Source of the DNA: a virus
IMG/VR virus record: IMGVR_UViG_3300017991_000002
Location: 141,368 to 205,367 of that record
Strand: one strand, 5' to 3'
Length of the DNA stretch: 64,000 nt
Part shown: piece after piece, positions 27,049 to 34,586 of the stretch
How the letters are laid out: each line of letters starts with the position of its first letter
Numbering within the stretch: position 1 is the stretch's first letter
Program-made: the position numbers and the translations under genes
Notes under the pieces: model-generated
Database searches by the model: none
Told to the model about the DNA's origin: nothing
What the model saw: the letters and a program-made list of their open reading frames with translations, nothing else

Positions 27049-27750
27049 TTATCCCCATGTTGGCGGTAAGTCTCCTCGACCACCTTCTAATTCAACCATT
27101 AACCGCTCTTTTTCGGCAGTAGCCTCACCTTTCAGCTGTGCACCATTGAGTTGGACCCCTCCGCCAGCGGTAGGAACATTACCGAACTTCTCCCTAACTT
27201 CCCCAAGCGTTTCTCTTGCCTCCGCCAGGGCCCACCTCTTTACCCATTCCTGCCACGTTACCGGAACAGTCATCAATTTATGGTCAATGTTATACATGTA
27301 GAAGATGTGGGTTGCTGTAGACGGAACATTGGTTACATGAAGGTACGGAGGATCAAATCTCCAATCAAAAGCGGCGGAGTAGATATTATTAGCCGTCTCC
27401 TGCCACATAAGATATGCTTCATACTTCTCCATCTCCAGACCCGGAATTCTGTACTCATAAGGAATAGGGAATCCAAAACCGTGCGAAAGGTCAAGAACAT
27501 TCCTGGATCCAACACTCACTGCATAAATACCTCGGCTACCAAAGTCACATAACTGATAGCGTTCCCTTTCCGGAACAACCGGTATAGCATTCATCATCTT
27601 CAACGGTTTGAATTTGCTGAAAATAGACAAAGCAGACTGCAGGGCATCAGTAAAGTCCTCAGTAGTAATCTCTATATCTATCGAAGACCCACCAAGCTTC
27701 CTTCTTGTCCAAGCAACAATTTCTTCTTCTGTAAATTCCTTCAGCGCCAT
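27049..27750 (-). CDS. Neck/virion structural protein of large myoviruses
   Basis: 233 residues; TAATG couples it to the gene upstream. The N-terminus (FTEEEIVAWTRRKLGGSSID, IEITTEDFTDALQSALSIFS) and C-terminus (WVKRWALAEARETLGEVREK, FGNVPTAGGGVQLNGAQLKG) form a helical-beta-helical pattern I associate with conserved neck structural proteins downstream of the capsid gene in large T4-related phages. Exact ring (adaptor or stopper) not determined. Confidence 0.65.
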   Translation of the reverse strand: MALKEFTEEEIVAWTRRKLGGSSIDIEITTEDFTDALQSALSIFSKFKPLKMMNAIPVVPERERYQLCDFGSRGIYAVSVGSRNVLDLSHGFGFPIPYEYRIPGLEMEKYEAYLMWQETANNIYSAAFDWRFDPPYLHVTNVPSTATHIFYMYNIDHKLMTVPVTWQEWVKRWALAEARETLGEVREKFGNVPTAGGGVQLNGAQLKGEATAEKERLMVELEGGRGDLPPTWG

Positions 27751-28217
27751 TAAACTTTCTCGAGAATGAAGTCAATGATTTCCGACTTCTTTGCATCAGC
27801 CGGGACATCTCCTAAATCATGCTCCTCAATCATACGCCTCAGTTCACGTACCGTATGACCTTCCAAGTCTTCCCGAGTCAGTGTTCCATCCTCTTCTGCC
27901 TCGGCAGATTCTTCAACAGGCTCGGCAACCTCTACAGGGGCCTCTTCCACTACTTCTTTCACGGGCTCCTCAGCAACCTCTTTCTTCTTCGGTGCTGCCG
28001 TCTTGTAGCCTATGCTCTTCAGGTACACTCCTCGATAGTACTCGACTTTCTCATCAGTCCATTCAGCCAAGAGTCCTCTCTCGACCAGAGGTAGATAGTA
28101 GTCACCGCTCACAGTCTCCGGTTTCTTCCCAGGAACCACAGGATTAAGAGCCATCCTACCACCGTTCTCGGACGTGAAAAAAATCTTAAAAGGTTTTGCA
28201 TTGTAATACTCGGCCAT
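27750..28217 (-). CDS. Small protein with C-terminal SAP/HeH-like helix-extended-loop-helix domain
   Basis: 155 residues with GAAGGAGAT upstream. The N-terminal 70 residues (KPFKIFFTSENGGRMALNPV, DEKVEYYRGVYLKSIGYKTA) are followed by an acidic, alanine/valine/glutamate-rich linker of about 40 residues. A C-terminal domain TLTREDLEGHTVRELRRMIE then DVPADAKKSEIIDFILEKV fits the SAP/HeH/Rho-N-like fold. That domain binds DNA or proteins in other phages. The gene follows the capsid gene and a hairpin. Confidence 0.65.
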   Translation of the reverse strand: MAEYYNAKPFKIFFTSENGGRMALNPVVPGKKPETVSGDYYLPLVERGLLAEWTDEKVEYYRGVYLKSIGYKTAAPKKKEVAEEPVKEVVEEAPVEVAEPVEESAEAEEDGTLTREDLEGHTVRELRRMIEEHDLGDVPADAKKSEIIDFILEKV

Positions 28218-28243
28218 AACTTAAATCTCCTTCTCAGGTTAAG

Positions 28244-28279
28244 GGAAGTGGGCCGCCAAAAGCGGCCCACACAGCTTCC
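28244..28279 (-). terminator. Strong hairpin after the major capsid gene
   Basis: A 9-bp GC-rich stem (GTGGGCCGC / GCGGCCCAC, positions 28248-28256 and 28262-28270) with a 5-base loop lies about 10 bases after the capsid stop. Outer GGAAG/CTTCC pairing can extend it. No long U-run follows (TTCCCTTAACC), so it may be an mRNA-stabilising or partial terminator hairpin that raises capsid mRNA relative to downstream genes. Confidence 0.55.
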
Positions 28280-31020
28280 TTACGGTGAAGTAAACACGTT
28301 ACCGCTGCAGTAGAACTTGTCCCAAACGACTTTCTTGCCGTACTGAGTCCCCAACGCTTTACGAACGACGAAATCGTCGAGGGTAATGGTCGGAGTTTCA
28401 TACAGCGGGATATACGGTGCATAAATGTAACCGGTTTCCAGGAATGAAACACCCTTATACCCGACGAGGAAATCCGTCGCCGTCATATAAGGATCTTTGT
28501 AACAATCCCATTTCCCTTGAAGAGTCCCAATCTTCATGACACCCATACCGCCGGTAGCACCAGACGGAACAAAACCAGGCAGAGTTTCGATGATGTTACA
28601 AACCTCAACACCAGCGACAACCCAGTTGCCCGTTGCACGTCTGGTCTGCTGAAAGATCAGGTTAGAGGCTTCAACAAGGGTATCGAGGAATGCCTGTTTG
28701 TGCTCTGTCCAGGAAACACCCGTCGGGAGCTTCCGGTCAAAAGACACGGTACCTGCAGCAGCGATATTGGTCAAATCGCGGATTATTTCGCGGTCAATTT
28801 CAAATTTGCACTTTTGTTACTACCATCATTTGATGGCGGGCAGGTCATCTCTGCCTGCCTCTCTACGTCACCGTAGAGGTCTGACTATATCTTCACCCAC
28901 CGCTTCCTGAAGCGGGGAGGGGGCTGCCGTAGCCTCTGCAGTTTCCCACAGAGACGTAGTCGATGAACTAGAGAAAAGGAAATCTTCAGTCAAAACCAGA
29001 AAGTAAGCACTGTTTTTGGAGCACCAAGCTCGAGCGGCCTCAAACTTCTCCTCACAATAGCTCAAGAAACTTTCAGGTTTGATCTCAACCAGGAACTTTC
29101 GCCCGTCAACGAGAGTTACCAGGTAGTCCGGCACATAGTGCTGAAACGATCCATAAGGTATTACTACCTCTTCGTACTGAATATTTGCCACGATCAGGTC
29201 GGTATCGATCAATTCCAGGAACTTCAATTCATACGAAGACCTGTAATAAAATCTTCCCAATCTGCCGCTAAGGTAACCAGTTTTATACTGATTATTATTT
29301 CGCCTGCCCTCTGCAATCATCTTGGCCATACCCAACGAGACCTTCTTCCGATTTTCAGGATCCTTATACCTCTCCACCTGAGCCTCAGAAATCTTCTTTC
29401 TCCATTCCGGGGTTATGACCTTACCAAGAGCACCCTGACTCATACTTTCCCTAGCCTCTTCTGAGGTATCAGTTCCAAGACGATTTCTTGTCCGTCTTGC
29501 AGCATCAGCACATTTCGGATTGTCTTTATTGGCCTTGGATATACTATCTCGATGAGACTGACTCAATTTAACTCCTTTATGAGACAGGCTCATTTGCTTT
29601 TTAGCATATCTTGAGACTATGGCATGATCTTTCTTATATACGTCAAGATCGATCTCCGGATGTGCATGCCTCAAATGACTAAGCAAATTATGAGCTTTAT
29701 ACTCTTTGCAGATTTGGCAAGTTATTTTTTCCATCTTTTCTCCAGCTGCTGATTGTCTCACAGCTCGTGAGAGGTTCCAGCAATTAAGCAGCTTGTAACG
29801 CCCAGCATCTCTGCTGAGGGAGCCCAGTTTCGTTAAGCTCTTCCGCGAGGACCGCAACCAATTCTGCCTCTGCTTCAATCCCGTGAACATTCCGCAGGTT
29901 AGCAGCAGCTTCCATTGACCATCGGCTTCTCAGCTTACGGGTCCGTGCGATGACGGGCGAGCTGGTAAGCACCAAGTCAACCTCAGGCAGATTCGGGTTT
30001 CCTTCCATGTTGTAATCATACGTGGAAGTGACCAGGGTTGTATTATCAATAGTGTTACTAAAAGTCACACTGACTGAACCAGACGAGTAGTCAATGGTTC
30101 CTGTTCCATCACCGGTAAATCCCCCTGCTCCATCATCCGTAACGGTCAGATCAGAGGCAGCGGCAGTACTGTAACCGGTGACTGTAATCGTACCAGGACG
30201 GATTGGGATAAAAGACAGAGAGCCGGTATAAGGACCAGTAGTACCATTGGCCGTAGCAACCGTCTCAGACTCGACCTTCTCTGAGCTGTAGTAATCAGCC
30301 GCAGCAGTGTAGCCCTGAGTATCTTCAATTACCTGGCCTTTGCTGATGGCGCCTTTATTGGTACCATAAACAAACTGCAGATAGAAGACGATACTGGCAG
30401 GTCCCAGCATAGGCTGAACACTGACCAGATCAGTAGCGATCAGGTTCGGGAATATAGCTCGAATCAACGGGACTTAATTCTGCTATATTTGTTATTTACA
30501 GGGCTCTTTATCCCTGTGCTCCGATTTCTCGGAGGATCGGATCATATCATCTTCCTGGGTACTATCTTTCAGGAAGCCAGGCGCTCGTGCCTCTGTTACT
30601 GCTTTCGCTCGAGAGGTGATCTCTGAACCTTCTTCAGCCCTGGAGATATTCATCGTTACGTCTGAAGCTTGGCTGCTGATTGTCTTAGATGTAAATATGT
30701 CTGACATATGAAGATTTCCAGCAATTCACCTGGTTATTCGACAGCCATTACTGACTGAAGGCGCTCCCATTTAATCCATAAGTTTTACAGAGTGGCAACG
30801 CGAATTTTTCGAAGTTTGCTATTCCCGGAGAAGTCGTAGTCGTTGTTTCATACAGAGGATCTTTATTGGCGAAAAATCGATGCTGGCTTTCCAGCAAGAA
30901 AGCTGTCACCGTTCGCTTATAATCGTCCTCAATAGATTCGCAAAGAGGTGACCATTTTGGGGAATTAGCAAGGCTCTCCCCTTTCTGGGTCATCTCTTCA
31001 ACTAACATTTGCCGTTCCAT
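28280..31020 (-). CDS. Major capsid protein, T4 gp23-like, three exons split by two group I introns
   Basis: The exons are 31020-30798, 30472-29836 and 28808-28280. Their 1389 joined bases code for 462 residues. Exon 1 starts at ATG 31020 after TTAGGAGGAAAT and ends inside a codon (GCG T). Joining to TC CCG TTG gives FEKFAFPLIRAIFPNLIATD. Exon 2 ends GAG CT; joining to C AAA TTT gives AVLAEELKFEIDREIIRDL. Both junctions line up without gaps with T4 gp23 (NFGPALISMVRRAVPNLIA; LATEIMLEINREV), which fixes the splice sites. Further gp23 signatures are DLVSVQPMLGPASIVFYL, SMEAAANLRNVHGIEAEAEL, ATGNWVVAG and YMTATDFLVGYKGVSFLETG then YIYAPYIPLYE. A beta insert lies in exon 2 (TGPYTGSLSFIPIRPGTITV). 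A FLLE site near residue 44 could be cut by the prohead protease. Confidence 0.92.
28809..29835 (-). ncRNA. Group I intron 2 of the major capsid gene, endonuclease-bearing
   Basis: 1027 bases. P1 pairs exon GAGCU (29840-29836) with GGCUC (29824-29820), with the U-G pair at the splice site. P2 is CAGCA/UGCUG. Core elements: P AATTGCTGGAACC (29785-29773), P5 CUCAC/GUGAG, Q AATCAGCAGC (29754-29745), R CTGCAGAGGCTA (28941-28930), S AAGATATAGTC (28893-28883). P7 pairs GGCUA with UAGUC. P8 is CCGCUUC/GAAGCGG (28915-28900). P9 is a 7-bp stem with a GUGA loop (28878-28861). The last intron base is G 28809. The endonuclease gene is placed in the P6 loop. Confidence 0.9.
28868..29734 (-). CDS. Intron-encoded homing endonuclease (zinc finger, NUMOD3, PD-(D/E)XK-like)
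   Basis: 288 residues from ATG 29734, which has GGAG five bases upstream; the frame is open to 29890, but that part overlaps exon 2 and the 5' ribozyme core. Order: C2H2-like finger (CQICKEYKAHNLLSHLRHAH), two NUMOD3-like DNA-binding repeats (LSHKGVKLSQSHRDSISKA; TPEWRKKISEAQVERYKDPE), then a nuclease domain. The domain has YRSSYELKFLELID, HYVPDYLVTL and FLVEIKPES, giving the E...D...E-x-K set of PD-(D/E)XK folds. The last 25 codons run through R, P7, P8 and S, and the stop codon lies in the P9 loop, so the protein end is dictated by RNA structure. It would cut intronless capsid alleles to spread the intron. Confidence 0.85.
   Translation of the reverse strand: MEKITCQICKEYKAHNLLSHLRHAHPEIDLDVYKKDHAIVSRYAKKQMSLSHKGVKLSQSHRDSISKANKDNPKCADAARRTRNRLGTDTSEEARESMSQGALGKVITPEWRKKISEAQVERYKDPENRKKVSLGMAKMIAEGRRNNNQYKTGYLSGRLGRFYYRSSYELKFLELIDTDLIVANIQYEEVVIPYGSFQHYVPDYLVTLVDGRKFLVEIKPESFLSYCEEKFEAARAWCSKNSAYFLVLTEDFLFSSSSTTSLWETAEATAAPSPLQEAVGEDIVRPLR
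30473..30797 (-). ncRNA. Group I intron 1 of the major capsid gene, no endonuclease
   Basis: 325 bases. P1 pairs exon GCGU (30801-30798) with GCGC (30764-30761), U-G at the splice site, and extends into the intron (U-A, C-G, C-G, A-U with one mismatch). P10 pairs exon 2 UCCC (30472-30469) with the adjacent GGGA (30768-30765). Core: P AATTGCTGGAAA (30726-30715), Q AATCAGCAGCC (30681-30671), R GTTCAGAGATCA (30628-30617), S AAGATGATATGATCC (30553-30539). P7 pairs GAUCA with UGAUC exactly. Extra stems CCUCU/AGAGG and CUUCCUG/CAGGAAG lie between R and S. The last intron base is G 30473. A 71-codon frame inside it overlaps the core and is not considered a gene. Confidence 0.92.
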
Positions 31021-31048
31021 TATTTCCTCCTAAAAGTAGAGTTAATTC

Positions 31049-31825
31049 TTATCTCCAACCGTGTTTCTTGATAACTTTTCTTGCCAGGACCGCTGAAGAA
31101 TTGTCCTGGACATCCTCCATGAGCCAACTTTCATCATCCTCGTTAAAGTCCAAGGAATCCCCATCACCTTCTTGTCCTTCATACAAGTATCGAGATCCGC
31201 CTGTCGGCAGGGGCTCCAAGTCCATTCCTCTCCCGGAAACTACTGGTGATCCCAATGCTTCCCGGTAACCTTCCAACAAGTTAAGTGTCTGCACCATCTC
31301 CTCTTGGCTCTGGCACTGCTCCAGGATAGGTTTCAGAAACTCGGCATGCGGGTGGTCTTCGAGGATCCCCTCAAGATACGATGTGATCTGGGCCTCGTTC
31401 CCTTTTTCGAGCACGGATTCTAAGACATCTACAGATGCATTGTACTTCTCGGTTATGTCTTCGAGAGCTCCTTCCAACTGCTCTGCATACTCTGACAAAG
31501 ACTCGATCTGCTTTTCTTGTTCTTCCAATCCTTCTGCCACTTCAGCAGAGCCCTCTTCGACTCTCTCTTCAAGCCTAGTCGTCAGCTCTTCGATGATTGC
31601 TTCAGATGCACCCAATTCCTCTTCCAAGGCGTTATATGATTCAGCCATTTCACGGAATCGGTTCTTCATTTCATCGATGACGGCGACAGAGGCATTATAC
31701 TTCCCCTGGATCTCGTTGAGAGTGCTTTTATCTTCTACGATAGCAGCCATCTGCTCTTGAAGAAGTTCAACATTCTCATTGATTACTTTATTATCCAGAG
31801 TACCATTTTCTTTCTCTTTCGGCAT
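31049..31825 (-). CDS. Nested in-frame scaffolding protein
   Basis: ATG 31825 is in frame with the protease-scaffold gene (codon 272) and is preceded by an excellent Shine-Dalgarno, AAGGAGG, seven bases upstream. The product of 258 residues (MPKEKENGTLDNKVINENVE onward) would be the coiled-coil scaffold alone, ending with the same C-terminus (AVLARKVIKKHGWR). This is the arrangement of lambda C/Nu3 and related phages: one full-length protease-scaffold and many copies of free scaffold. The basic C-terminus is typical of scaffold regions that bind capsid protein. Confidence 0.75.
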   Translation of the reverse strand: MPKEKENGTLDNKVINENVELLQEQMAAIVEDKSTLNEIQGKYNASVAVIDEMKNRFREMAESYNALEEELGASEAIIEELTTRLEERVEEGSAEVAEGLEEQEKQIESLSEYAEQLEGALEDITEKYNASVDVLESVLEKGNEAQITSYLEGILEDHPHAEFLKPILEQCQSQEEMVQTLNLLEGYREALGSPVVSGRGMDLEPLPTGGSRYLYEGQEGDGDSLDFNEDDESWLMEDVQDNSSAVLARKVIKKHGWR

Positions 31826-32638
31826 GGTATTTCCTCCTTCGGATATATTTTTACACTCTTCAGTCCCGTATGGTATCTTGGGTTGAATCAGTTCGTTTGC
31901 TTGTGATATCTCCTCTCGCAAAATGGAAACGACGTCCTTCGTGCCTTCGGCATCCAGTCCATCGGTGTTCTCTATACTCATAAGGGCACATCTGTGCTCC
32001 TCTAATTTCAACGACATCTCAACCAGCTCGGCAGTTTCCTTTTCTTCCAAATCCTCGAGGTCAAGCCCTTTAAGATAATTGCTTATCTCCTCGAGCTTTG
32101 ACACTGCCTCTACCGGGGAGAACTCAATACTTTCTGACAAAACTGCTGGAAAGGCGCCGGCAGTTGAAGGGTTGGCCACGAAGTCCCACGTCTCCAATTT
32201 ATAATCGTCTTGAACGATCGGTTTGTCCCTCCCAAGGCTGCCAGTTCCTCGTGAAGAGATACCGACTCGAGTTCCGCCTTTAAACAGTTCTTGGAGTATT
32301 TTCCCGTTCGGGGTATCGAGAATTTCTGCCTCCCCGATTATAGTTCCATCGTCCTGAATATCGACTCCGGTAATTATGTGGGAGACCCTTTGAAGAGATG
32401 TTTTACCAGAACTCGGATGGTCCAACTCCCCGAACATCCCTCGATTATCAAGCCTATCCCTAACTTTTTGCTCTTTGAGCTTTTTTCCGAACAGACCGTT
32501 CGGATAGATCCTACCGTTCTCGTTCTGAACACCTTCACGTTGGAAGACGCCTTTGACCTTCATCCGCTTCGATCCGTCGCCTTCCTCCAATATCTGGTAT
32601 TGGAACGGTATCACATCAATAAGTAGTTGCTCTGTCAT
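31049..32638 (-). CDS. Prohead core protease (T4 gp21-like) fused to scaffolding domain
   Basis: 529 residues. Residues 1-170 are the protease: NGRIYPNGLFGKKLKEQKV, GMFGELDHPSSGKTSLQRVS (H74, H87), EAEILDTPNGKILQELF, and TRVGISSRGTGSLG (S128/S129). This is the H...S arrangement of T4-type prohead proteases. Residues about 270-460 are predicted coiled coil (VAVIDEMKNRFREMAESYN, EAIIEELTTRLEERVEEGS), as in scaffolds. Self-cleavage-like sites are ILEE-G at residues 16-20 and VLSE-S near 170. The gene lies immediately upstream of the capsid gene, as in T4 (21-22-23). A nested start inside it is listed separately. Confidence 0.9.
   Translation of the reverse strand: MTEQLLIDVIPFQYQILEEGDGSKRMKVKGVFQREGVQNENGRIYPNGLFGKKLKEQKVRDRLDNRGMFGELDHPSSGKTSLQRVSHIITGVDIQDDGTIIGEAEILDTPNGKILQELFKGGTRVGISSRGTGSLGRDKPIVQDDYKLETWDFVANPSTAGAFPAVLSESIEFSPVEAVSKLEEISNYLKGLDLEDLEEKETAELVEMSLKLEEHRCALMSIENTDGLDAEGTKDVVSILREEISQANELIQPKIPYGTEECKNISEGGNTMPKEKENGTLDNKVINENVELLQEQMAAIVEDKSTLNEIQGKYNASVAVIDEMKNRFREMAESYNALEEELGASEAIIEELTTRLEERVEEGSAEVAEGLEEQEKQIESLSEYAEQLEGALEDITEKYNASVDVLESVLEKGNEAQITSYLEGILEDHPHAEFLKPILEQCQSQEEMVQTLNLLEGYREALGSPVVSGRGMDLEPLPTGGSRYLYEGQEGDGDSLDFNEDDESWLMEDVQDNSSAVLARKVIKKHGWR
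31833..31839 (-). promoter_or_regulatory. Internal ribosome binding site for nested scaffold
   Basis: AAGGAGG on the coding strand, seven bases before the in-frame ATG at 31825, inside the protease-scaffold gene. It encodes part of the residues before M272 and is as strong as the ribosome binding site of the capsid gene. Confidence 0.75.
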
Positions 32639-32649
32639 CGCGTCTCCTT

Positions 32650-32901
32650 CTACTGGATATCTATCTTTCCTTCCGGGAATCCCGGATACTCAGGATAGAA
32701 ATGAATCTCATTAAAGTTATACAGTGCATCCCAGGCCAATTCTGGTATTTTTAATTTATGTATAGCGGTGAATACATCCTTTTTCTCCCACTCCACTTCA
32801 AAAAGCCTTCCACTCCGTAGAACGACCGTAATCGTCTCCATATCAAACGGCTCTCTTTTCAGTGTTATGTATGGCTTTTGTATCGGCTGAAAGCCTGTCA
32901 T
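32650..32901 (-). CDS. Small protein of unknown function
   Basis: 83 residues; the start overlaps the stop of the upstream gene (ATGA). Contains ITVVLRSGRLFEVEWEKKDV and ELAWDALYNFNEIHFYPEYP. No family recognised. It lies between a zinc-ribbon gene and the prohead protease, so a head-related role is possible. Confidence 0.6.
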   Translation of the reverse strand: MTGFQPIQKPYITLKREPFDMETITVVLRSGRLFEVEWEKKDVFTAIHKLKIPELAWDALYNFNEIHFYPEYPGFPEGKIDIQ

Positions 32902-33899
32902 AGCTCAAACTTCTCCTTAACTATCCTGAATTCCTCGTCGGTTTTGATATACCCCTGTTTAAGAAGATTTGACTTCCTCCCCCACACTCTCGGATCCAGC
33001 CTTATTAACACTTCCACTATCTCTGGTTCATAACCGCGGGGCTTACTTACTGCCATCTTCGAGTACCTATTAAATGCTGGCCTATTCTTATCCTCCAACA
33101 CTTCGAACGCCTCGACCAAAGAATCGCACTCTTGTCTGAAGTCGCCAAATGCGACCACATACGTATTATCTTCCTCGGATATATAGGACTCAGTCGTTTT
33201 ATCCTTCTGAATAAGCTGCAGGCTAGATCCTGACGTCCACTCCTTCTCATTAGGATTACTCAGATACCTTACCTCATATCCCATATCTTTGGATCCTATA
33301 ACTATCCCTTCTTTATTTGTTCCCCTATTCCTGACACGATCACCCGGAATAAACTTTCTATTTGGGTCTGGTGACTCTTCATTAAGCATTTTTATGGGGC
33401 ATAGAAGACCTTTACATAAAGGGACAGTTATCGCCTTATTGAACTCATCAGTGAATGTGACGAAGCCTCTCCTCGCTGGGATTATGGTATACTTTATACC
33501 TTTCTTTGACCCCTCTGGGAGAGTTCCAAGAAAGACAAATTGATCCCCAGGCCTGAGGTACGACAATGTATAATGGGGAATTGGGTTAGAGGAGCTCTTA
33601 GCTACCTCCTCGTATGACGCTGTCTGGACAACCGGGTTGTCAGAATCTGGATGACCATAAGCAGTCATTGACGCCCCTATAATGGTGGATCCACATTTTG
33701 GACAAGTGGAAAACCCTCCTTCAGGATCTTCTCCCTTCATCTCAAACCCACATTCAGCGTTTGTACACCGAACAACCTTTTCAGCTACTACCTTATCACC
33801 ATCCCGCTTCTTAACGAACCTCTCTACGGCGGCGCTGGCCTCTAACTCTCCCTTCGCTACCTTGTCAATCATCGATCGTATTTTGGTCTTATTAGACAT
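32898..33899 (-). CDS. Zinc-ribbon protein with SH3/KOW-like middle, unknown function
   Basis: 333 residues. After a helical start (IRSMIDKVAKGELEASAAVE) there is a zinc ribbon at about residues 43-70: VRCTNAECGFEMKGEDPEGG followed by CPKCG. A beta-barrel-like pattern KFIPGDRVRNRGTNKEGIVI and YEVRYLSNPNEKEW resembles KOW/Tudor-type folds. A C-terminal DLRD-like helical part has IVEVLIRLDPRVWGRKSNLL. Function unknown; one of several zinc-ribbon proteins in this window. Confidence 0.65.
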   Translation of the reverse strand: MSNKTKIRSMIDKVAKGELEASAAVERFVKKRDGDKVVAEKVVRCTNAECGFEMKGEDPEGGFSTCPKCGSTIIGASMTAYGHPDSDNPVVQTASYEEVAKSSSNPIPHYTLSYLRPGDQFVFLGTLPEGSKKGIKYTIIPARRGFVTFTDEFNKAITVPLCKGLLCPIKMLNEESPDPNRKFIPGDRVRNRGTNKEGIVIGSKDMGYEVRYLSNPNEKEWTSGSSLQLIQKDKTTESYISEEDNTYVVAFGDFRQECDSLVEAFEVLEDKNRPAFNRYSKMAVSKPRGYEPEIVEVLIRLDPRVWGRKSNLLKQGYIKTDEEFRIVKEKFEL

Positions 33900-33901
33900 G
33901 A

Positions 33902-34246
33902 CTAATTTTCCAAAAGACGAGAAGCAATCTCCTTCGGAGTAGCCTTACCGTCACGAATCTCCTGTATCGACTCATGCAGTAATTTCTTCAGGTCCTTTTT
34001 ATCTCCCCCTCCACCTGTAATAGGGGACTTCGGGGAGGAAATGATACGTCCCTTCTTTCTTTGGGATTTATTCTTGCTCATTCTATACAAAGGACTACTC
34101 TCCAAAAAACTCTTTGCCTCTTCTTTTTTACCCTTCGGTGCCTGTACTGCCCCCAAGGAAGATCCCTCCCCTTTTTTGGCAGTAGACTCACTATAACCTT
34201 GTAGAAGGCCGCCGAATTCATTTTCATCTATATTATGAACTGTCAT
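33902..34246 (-). CDS. Small basic protein, unknown
   Basis: 114 residues, start overlapping the upstream stop. Lysine-, glycine- and serine-rich (KKGEGSSLGAVQAPKGKKEE, MSKNKSQRKKGRIISSPKSP), ending in a helix with KKLLHESIQEIRDGKATPKE. No family recognised. The basic, low-complexity nature fits an internal head protein, but this is inference. Confidence 0.55.
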   Translation of the reverse strand: MTVHNIDENEFGGLLQGYSESTAKKGEGSSLGAVQAPKGKKEEAKSFLESSPLYRMSKNKSQRKKGRIISSPKSPITGGGGDKKDLKKLLHESIQEIRDGKATPKEIASRLLEN

Positions 34247-34548
34247 ACTAACCCTCTCCTAAAATGCTTACTTACTGTTGTTAAAGATACAGAACCTGCC
34301 CCGGGAGAAGCTTTGTCGGAAATTGTGGACCATTTGGATTTACTATCGTCCTCCCCAGGCCTTATTCCATGAATCTTCACATACTCAGCTAACAATTGTG
34401 GACTCCCATTCACAATACTGTAAAATATTCCTGCGATTTTTCCATACGGAGTCCCCTCTTTTTTATCTCGGCCTTTACCGGCCAGTAAATGTGACCGACG
34501 CCATGCTTTCCGTAACAACTTACTTCCTTTTGTGTACGTATTCTCCAT
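34243..34548 (-). CDS. Small basic protein, unknown
   Basis: About 101 residues from ATG 34548. An earlier in-frame GTG at 34569 lies inside a terminator stem and is unlikely. Contains KLLRKAWRRSHLLAGKGRDK and IAGIFYSIVNGSPQLLAEYV. No good Shine-Dalgarno is visible before 34548, so expression may depend on read-through. No family recognised. Confidence 0.5.
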   Translation of the reverse strand: MENTYTKGSKLLRKAWRRSHLLAGKGRDKKEGTPYGKIAGIFYSIVNGSPQLLAEYVKIHGIRPGEDDSKSKWSTISDKASPGAGSVSLTTVSKHFRRGLV

Positions 34549-34553
34549 TGCGG

Positions 34554-34579
34554 AAAAATGGGGGCCCACAAGGGCCCCC
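34554..34579 (-). terminator. Rho-independent terminator after 34587-34856
   Basis: On the transcript strand, GGGGGCCC, loop TTGT, GGGCCCCC, then ATTTTT. The stem is 8 bp and all G-C, followed by a U-run. It begins 7 bases after the stop of the 89-residue gene. This is the clearest intrinsic terminator in the window. Confidence 0.85.
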
Positions 34580-34586
34580 TTCCTTA

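Noticed and set aside
28280-28774. Separate gene for a gp23 C-terminus
   Set aside because: It begins at a TTG without a ribosome binding site, and the frame continues upstream to the 3' splice site; it is capsid exon 3.
29735-29890. Longer N-terminus for the homing endonuclease
   Set aside because: It overlaps exon 2 and the P1-P5 core, and has no ribosome binding site; ATG 29734 has one.
29784-30467. Separate gene starting MIRAIFPN
   Set aside because: TTG start inside exon 2, no ribosome binding site, and the end runs into intron 2; it is capsid exon 2 read unspliced.
30492-30707. 71-codon frame inside the first intron
   Set aside because: It runs across the Q, R and S elements of the ribozyme and has no similarity to an endonuclease; the RNA core explains the sequence.
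30748-31020. Separate 90-residue gene
   Set aside because: Its last 15 codons come from reading into intron 1; the real product continues into exon 2 after splicing.
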